A stretch of 33,318 bases of DNA from a virus. The stretch spans positions 1 to 33,318 of the IMG/VR virus record IMGVR_UViG_3300045120_000390. One strand, given 5' to 3'. The notes under the pieces are model-generated. The model saw nothing but the letters and a program-made list of their open reading frames with translations. It ran no database searches and was not told the origin of the DNA. Shown in pieces: positions 30,469 to 33,318 of the stretch (the stretch's first letter is position 1; each line of letters begins with the position of its first letter). The position numbers and the translations under genes were made by a program.

Positions 30469-30732
30469 GTGCCGTTGACGAAGATCTCTTTGACGGACCT
30501 CGAGGGCAATGTCGTGCACGAGGTCGAGCTCGATGTTGGCGCTGATCCTCATGACATCGACTCGACGGACTGGCCCGGCGCTATCGTCTGGAACAACCGG
30601 GTGTTTACTGCATTCGCGCTCCCCGATTGCGACGACCCGGATCTTTGGCAGCTGTGCTTCGAAGAGCAACGGGCCGTCCTGCTTGTTGCAGGCGGTAAAG
30701 AGGCGCTGCTGAAGGCGATCCGACCGTCATGA
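30469..30732 (+). CDS. Unknown early protein
   Basis: An 87-residue acidic protein starting at GTG 30469 with GAGGAGG upstream. It is beta-rich (KISLTDLEGNVVHEVELDV), with PDCDDPDLWQLCFEEQRAVLLVAGG near the C-terminus. It follows the helicase and precedes the inverted-iteron region. No family is recognised, and it could be an accessory replication factor. Confidence 0.6.
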   Translation: MPLTKISLTDLEGNVVHEVELDVGADPHDIDSTDWPGAIVWNNRVFTAFALPDCDDPDLWQLCFEEQRAVLLVAGGKEALLKAIRPS

Positions 30733-30755
30733 AAAACTGGTTCGCTTTTGCAAGC

Positions 30756-30919
30756 GGGGCACTTGGGGCACTTGGCCCGGTAATCGACGTTCATGCGTGC
30801 GCATTGCGCCACAGGCCTGCGTACACGCGCGTGCGCGCGCACATATACGCATTACGTTTTTTCCCCTCTCCCAGAAAACTATTATGGGAAACACGTGCCC
30901 CAAGTGCCCCAAGTGCCCC
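30756..30919. repeat. Inverted iteron region with Z-DNA-type tract (candidate origin or control element)
   Basis: Left arm 30756-30775 (GGGGCACTTGGGGCACTTGG) is the exact reverse complement of 30900-30919. Each arm is two copies of a 9-bp unit, and the right side has a third imperfect copy (30893-30901). Between the arms, 30818-30852 is 35 bases of perfect alternating purine-pyrimidine, followed by a relatively AT-rich stretch (30851-30892). The region holds no gene. Confidence 0.7.
30857..30885 (+). promoter_or_regulatory. Weak candidate promoter in the iteron region
   Basis: TTTTTT, 17 bases, TATTAT. The -10 is good and the -35 weak. Transcripts would start at about 30892, right before the AAGTGCCCC copies, and lead into 30941. 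Confidence 0.35.
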
Positions 30920-30940
30920 GGAAATTAGGAGGATAATCCC

Positions 30941-31213
30941 ATGAACGAACCGATCCGGATGAAGCCTGAAGCCGCCGATCCGCCGGCCGAGGTCGCCACC
31001 AGAGCGGATCCCGAGCGCTATTTCCGGCTCGGCGAGAACCTGCTGCGTCAGGTGCGGGCCGAGCTCATCGAGGCCGACGCCGCATGGCGCAGGAAGCGTA
31101 CCGAGCTCGTCGATCGCGCCAGGGACGAAGTCGGCCAGCTCGACCATGAGCACGAGGAGCTGATCGCCCGGCTGCGTGGCACGATCGCCCGGCTCGAAAG
31201 AGGCCGGCCGTGA
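30941..31213 (+). CDS. Coiled-coil protein, unknown
   Basis: A 90-residue protein with a strong TAGGAGG site. Residues 25-88 form a continuous charged helix (RYFRLGENLLRQVRAELIEADAAWRRKRTELVDRARDEVGQLDHEHEELIARLRGTIARLE) with clear heptads. The N-terminus is Pro/Ala/Glu-rich. It probably oligomerises. Function unknown. Confidence 0.65.
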   Translation: MNEPIRMKPEAADPPAEVATRADPERYFRLGENLLRQVRAELIEADAAWRRKRTELVDRARDEVGQLDHEHEELIARLRGTIARLERGRP

Positions 31214-31226
31214 CCGGAGACTGACC

Positions 31227-31823
31227 ATGTCAGAGCAGACCGAACTCAAGCCCTGCCCGTTTTGCGGCGGGAAGGCAGAATCATGGACTTACATGGACCG
31301 TGGCTTTTTGCGCGCTGCGGCTCGCTGTCGCGACTGTACTGCTCGCGTATGGGACGCAACCGAAACCGAAGCCGTCGCAGCCTGGAATCGTCGTCCCCAA
31401 GGGGCGGTGACGCCAGCAGCGAAGATAGACAACCTGACACGAGACGAAGCAGAAGGGCGTGCTCGTGCGCTGTACCTCAAGAGTGGCTGGGAGGCCGGCG
31501 ACAAGTTGGGCGCACATTCTGTGCTGCAACTCATGTCGGCTCTCGCGCTCGACGTGGCTGTAAACCCGCTTGTCTCGTGCGACTATCCCGGCTGTGGCTG
31601 CGATGCCGACGCAGTTTGCAATGTCGCGCTCGCCACCCCAGCCAGTCCAGAACCGGAAGGGTGGAAGCTGGTGCCTGTCGCGCCGACAGAGAAGATGATG
31701 CTCCGATGCCAGATGAGGCAAGCCACACAGGGTTACGTGCCTCCGAATACCGCTGAGGAGATACGCGAATTCTGGTCGGACATGATTGCCGCCTCTCCCC
31801 ATCAAGAACGGGGGGAGCCGTGA
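31227..31823 (+). CDS. Lar-like zinc-ribbon protein with unknown C-terminal part
   Basis: A 198-residue protein. Residues 7-55 match the restriction alleviation Lar family: CPFCGG (C10, C13), ARCRDC (C34, C37) and AVAAWNRR. Lar can dampen type I restriction, but many family members have no tested role. Residues 60-198 include another cysteine cluster (CDYPGCGCDADAVC) and the phage motif EGWKLVPVAPTEKMM. The gene is lower in GC3 than its neighbours, suggesting transfer. GGAG precedes ATG 31227. Confidence 0.75.
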   Translation: MSEQTELKPCPFCGGKAESWTYMDRGFLRAAARCRDCTARVWDATETEAVAAWNRRPQGAVTPAAKIDNLTRDEAEGRARALYLKSGWEAGDKLGAHSVLQLMSALALDVAVNPLVSCDYPGCGCDADAVCNVALATPASPEPEGWKLVPVAPTEKMMLRCQMRQATQGYVPPNTAEEIREFWSDMIAASPHQERGEP

Positions 31824-31894
31824 GCAGGGCGCTGGCCTTGTCCGCGCGTGGTATGATCGGCCGCCTGGAGGCGATGCGGAACGGAGGAACGTGA
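31820..31894 (+). CDS. Possible micro-ORF
   Basis: A 24-codon frame starts GTGA on the Lar-like stop and ends TGATG on the next start. Both overlaps suit translational coupling, but size and content give no other support. Confidence 0.2.
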   Translation: MSRALALSARGMIGRLEAMRNGGT

Positions 31895-32046
31895 TGACGC
31901 TGGATTTTGCGGGCCGGCTCGGCGAGCTGATCGACGATTTCGTGGCGAACGCCGACGATCCTGAGGCGGCGCGCGCCGAGGTGCTGGCGGCGCTCGAGCT
32001 CAAGACGAGGGCGATGAAGGAAGAGGACGACGACGAGGACGACTGA
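31894..32046 (+). CDS. Small acidic protein
   Basis: A 50-residue helical protein with GGAGGAACG before ATG 31894. An N-terminal amphipathic helix (FAGRLGELIDDFVANADD) is followed by a charged stretch ending in EEDDDEDD. It lies immediately before the endolysin. Unrecognised. It could be a DNA mimic or a regulator, which is speculative. Confidence 0.5.
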   Translation: MTLDFAGRLGELIDDFVANADDPEAARAEVLAALELKTRAMKEEDDDEDD

Positions 32047-32047
32047 G

Positions 32048-32722
32048 ATGTTCAACCGCGAGATCTTCTTCGATAGCGTTCGCGATCTGCTTTTCTCGGG
32101 CGCCCTTACCCAACAAAATGTCGATGGCCAGAACGTCATACTGGGGCTCTGGGAGCATGGAGACACCGGGTCTCCGATGGACGACGTCAGGTGGTTAGCC
32201 TATTCACTGGCTACGGTTTTCCATGAGACGGCGCAGACGATGTGGCCGATCGAGGAATACGGCCACGGTAGCGGCCAGCCCTATGGCGTCCCCGACGAAA
32301 ACGGCAACCGCTTTTATGGGCGCGGCTTCGTTCAGTTGACGTGGAAAGACAACTACCAGACGGCCTCGGCCGCGCTCGGCCTCATCGGCACGCGCGATCT
32401 CACCATGCATCCCGATCTCGCGCTCGACAGCCTGATCGCCGCAAGGGTCATGTTCAGGGGAATGGCCGAGGGCTGGTTCACCGGCGCCAAGCTGGGGATG
32501 TTCTTCAACGAGGAAGACGACAACCCGCTCGACGCCAGGACGATTATCAATGGCCACGACTGCGACGAGCAGATCGCCGGCTACCACGAAGCATTCCTGG
32601 GCGCTCTAAAGGCCTCATCCCAGCCAGGATACGATCCTGAGGAGCCGCCCGAGGTCGTGATCGACATCACCGCAACCGACGGCGTCAAGACCACGGTCCT
32701 GGTCAACGGTGATCCGCGATAG
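32048..32722 (+). CDS. Endolysin, glycoside hydrolase family 19-like
   Basis: A 224-residue lytic enzyme. Residues about 48-105 carry the GH19-type core: AYSLATVFHETAQTMWPIEEYG, with Glu60 the likely catalytic acid, then GNRFYGRGFVQLTWKDNYQ. It should cut peptidoglycan at the end of the lytic cycle. There is no signal peptide, so it depends on a holin, possibly the membrane proteins at 18499-19135. The last 40 residues (PEEPPEVVIDITATDGVKTTVL) look like a small extra beta unit. Confidence 0.88.
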   Translation: MFNREIFFDSVRDLLFSGALTQQNVDGQNVILGLWEHGDTGSPMDDVRWLAYSLATVFHETAQTMWPIEEYGHGSGQPYGVPDENGNRFYGRGFVQLTWKDNYQTASAALGLIGTRDLTMHPDLALDSLIAARVMFRGMAEGWFTGAKLGMFFNEEDDNPLDARTIINGHDCDEQIAGYHEAFLGALKASSQPGYDPEEPPEVVIDITATDGVKTTVLVNGDPR

Positions 32723-32728
32723 CAGGAG

Positions 32729-32768
32729 CGCATAGCTCACCCTGCAGGCATCGCACTATCGCATAGCT
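32729..32768. repeat. Short direct repeat between endolysin and HNH genes
   Basis: CGCATAGCT occurs at 32729-32737 and at 32760-32768, 31 bp apart, in the 116-base stretch between the endolysin stop and the chosen HNH start. It may be a binding site pair. Function unknown. Confidence 0.35.
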
Positions 32769-32838
32769 GGTATCTGTGGTAACGCGGCTACACCGCATCT
32801 TGTGGGTGAGGCGCCATGTTGTCAGTACGTCAGGCCGC

Positions 32839-33204
32839 ATGATGGCGCGGCTCGCCACGCTCGCGCCGCAGCTAACGCCATTGCCTTCGGCACTCGGCTA
32901 CCTGCCGAGCGATGCAGCCGCACAATCCCGCTATCGCCGCAGCACCCAGCCCTGGCAGGGCTGGTACAAGACCGCACGCTGGCAGCGGCTGCGCTGGTCG
33001 GTGCTGGTACGTGACTGCTTCACGTGCACCAGGTGCAAGCGGGTGATCGTCGAGAAGGGCGAGGCGATCTGCGACCACGTCGAGCCGCATCGAGGCGACC
33101 ACACCCGCTTCTGGGCTGGCCCGTTCCAGACCCTATGCAAGCAGTGCCATGACTCGGCCAAGCAGCAGGCCGAGTTCGCGATCGAGCGCGGGGTCCGGCC
33201 ATGA
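32839..33204 (+). CDS. HNH endonuclease next to terminase
   Basis: A 121-residue HNH nuclease: two zinc CxxC pairs (C63/C66, C100/C103), the HNH centre in AICDHVEPHRGDH, and CKQCHDSAKQQ. A tryptophan/arginine-rich N-terminal part (QPWQGWYKTARWQRLRW) is typical of phage HNH proteins encoded beside terminase, which are needed for packaging cleavage in HK97-like phages. ATG 32839/32842 is preferred to GTG 32776. Its stop overlaps the next start as ATGA. Confidence 0.88.
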   Translation: MMARLATLAPQLTPLPSALGYLPSDAAAQSRYRRSTQPWQGWYKTARWQRLRWSVLVRDCFTCTRCKRVIVEKGEAICDHVEPHRGDHTRFWAGPFQTLCKQCHDSAKQQAEFAIERGVRP

Positions 33205-33318
33205 CCCGCGCGAAGGCAACCGCGAAACCCGCGATTTCGCGCGAAACCGGCGCGAATGCAACCGGGACGGGCACCGGGGGGGGGCATAGTGCAACCCAAG
33301 GGACCCCTGGGCCCGGAG
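33201..33318 (+). CDS. 5' part of the junction-spanning small ORF
   Basis: It starts ATGA on the HNH stop codon and runs off the window. On the circle it continues at position 99 and ends at 142. The encoded N-terminus (MTRAKATAKPAISRETGANATG...) is low-complexity. See the entry at 2-142. Confidence 0.4.
   Translation, partial: MTRAKATAKPAISRETGANATGTGTGGGHSATQGTPGPG
33208..33263. repeat. GC-rich iterations at the packaging-gene junction
   Basis: GCGCGAA(G/T)GCAACC occurs at 33208-33221 and 33250-33263, 42 bp apart. CGCGAAACC occurs at 33221-33229 and 33240-33248, and CGCGAAA/TTTCGCG forms a palindrome at 33221-33241. The cluster lies between the HNH and terminase genes, where cos or pac sites are often found. 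Confidence 0.5.
33221..33318. repeat. Right copy of the 98-bp terminal direct repeat
   Basis: Matches 1-98 except for A at 33298 instead of C. The substitution weakens the CCCAGGG/CCCTGGG inverted repeat and changes Pro to Gln in the junction ORF. It marks circular closure of the sequence. Confidence 0.95.

Noticed and set aside
1-33318. tRNA genes, CRISPR arrays, transposases or insertion sequences
   Set aside because: None was recognised on reading both strands. Short tRNA-like folds cannot be excluded without a dedicated scan.

Overview
The window is a complete, or nearly complete, genome of a temperate tailed phage with an HK97-type head and a lambda-type (siphovirus) tail. The first 98 bases recur as the last 98 bases with one mismatch, so the sequence closes into a circle of about 33.22 kb. 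The DNA is very GC-rich with strong G/C third-position codon bias. Protein style (GTA-like tail chaperone, rhizobial-type tail fibre N-terminus, small membrane proteins) points to an alphaproteobacterial host, most likely Rhizobiales. The host call is an inference, since no host gene is present.

Layout. (1) Positions 33201 through the circle junction to about 19135, all plus strand: the late block. It runs HNH nuclease, short terminase small subunit, terminase large subunit, a prohead protease-capsid polyprotein, an Ig-like protein, portal, a collagen/carbohydrate-binding-like protein, connector proteins, tail tube, a tail chaperone pair joined by a predicted -1 frameshift, tape measure, lambda-like M, L, K, I and J, a glycine-rich fibre and two small membrane proteins. 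Most genes overlap by 1 or 4 bases. (2) 19136-19422: a regulatory gap with a hairpin whose T tract lies on the minus strand, a promoter with a repeated operator-like motif, and a hairpin over a ribosome binding site. (3) 19423-21230, plus: two small proteins, an HTH-like protein and a tyrosine integrase. (4) 21231-21402: a likely attP with a perfect 9-7-9 inverted repeat and three further copies of the same motif. (5) 21400-26662, minus: the leftward early operon with excisionase-like protein, RecT-type annealing protein, YqaJ exonuclease, a ParB/Srx-like protein, an HTH protein and several unrecognised small proteins. (6) 26696-27342: a lambda-like switch with a small repressor gene on the minus strand, a Cro-like gene on the plus strand and five copies of an operator related to GGACAATTTGTCC. 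(7) 27339-32046, plus: the rightward early operon with a VRR-NUC nuclease, a D5/P4-type SF3 helicase, a Lar-like zinc protein and small unknowns, interrupted at 30733-30940 by an inverted-iteron region that may be an origin or control element. (8) 32048-32722: a GH19-type endolysin, which leads back into the HNH and packaging genes.

How it fits together. The small repressor would hold two mirror-image promoters shut through operator pairs with the same 23-bp spacing. Leftward expression gives recombination and excision functions and rightward expression gives replication functions. Late genes follow around the circle. Integration uses the attP next to int. No tRNA, CRISPR or insertion sequence was recognised.
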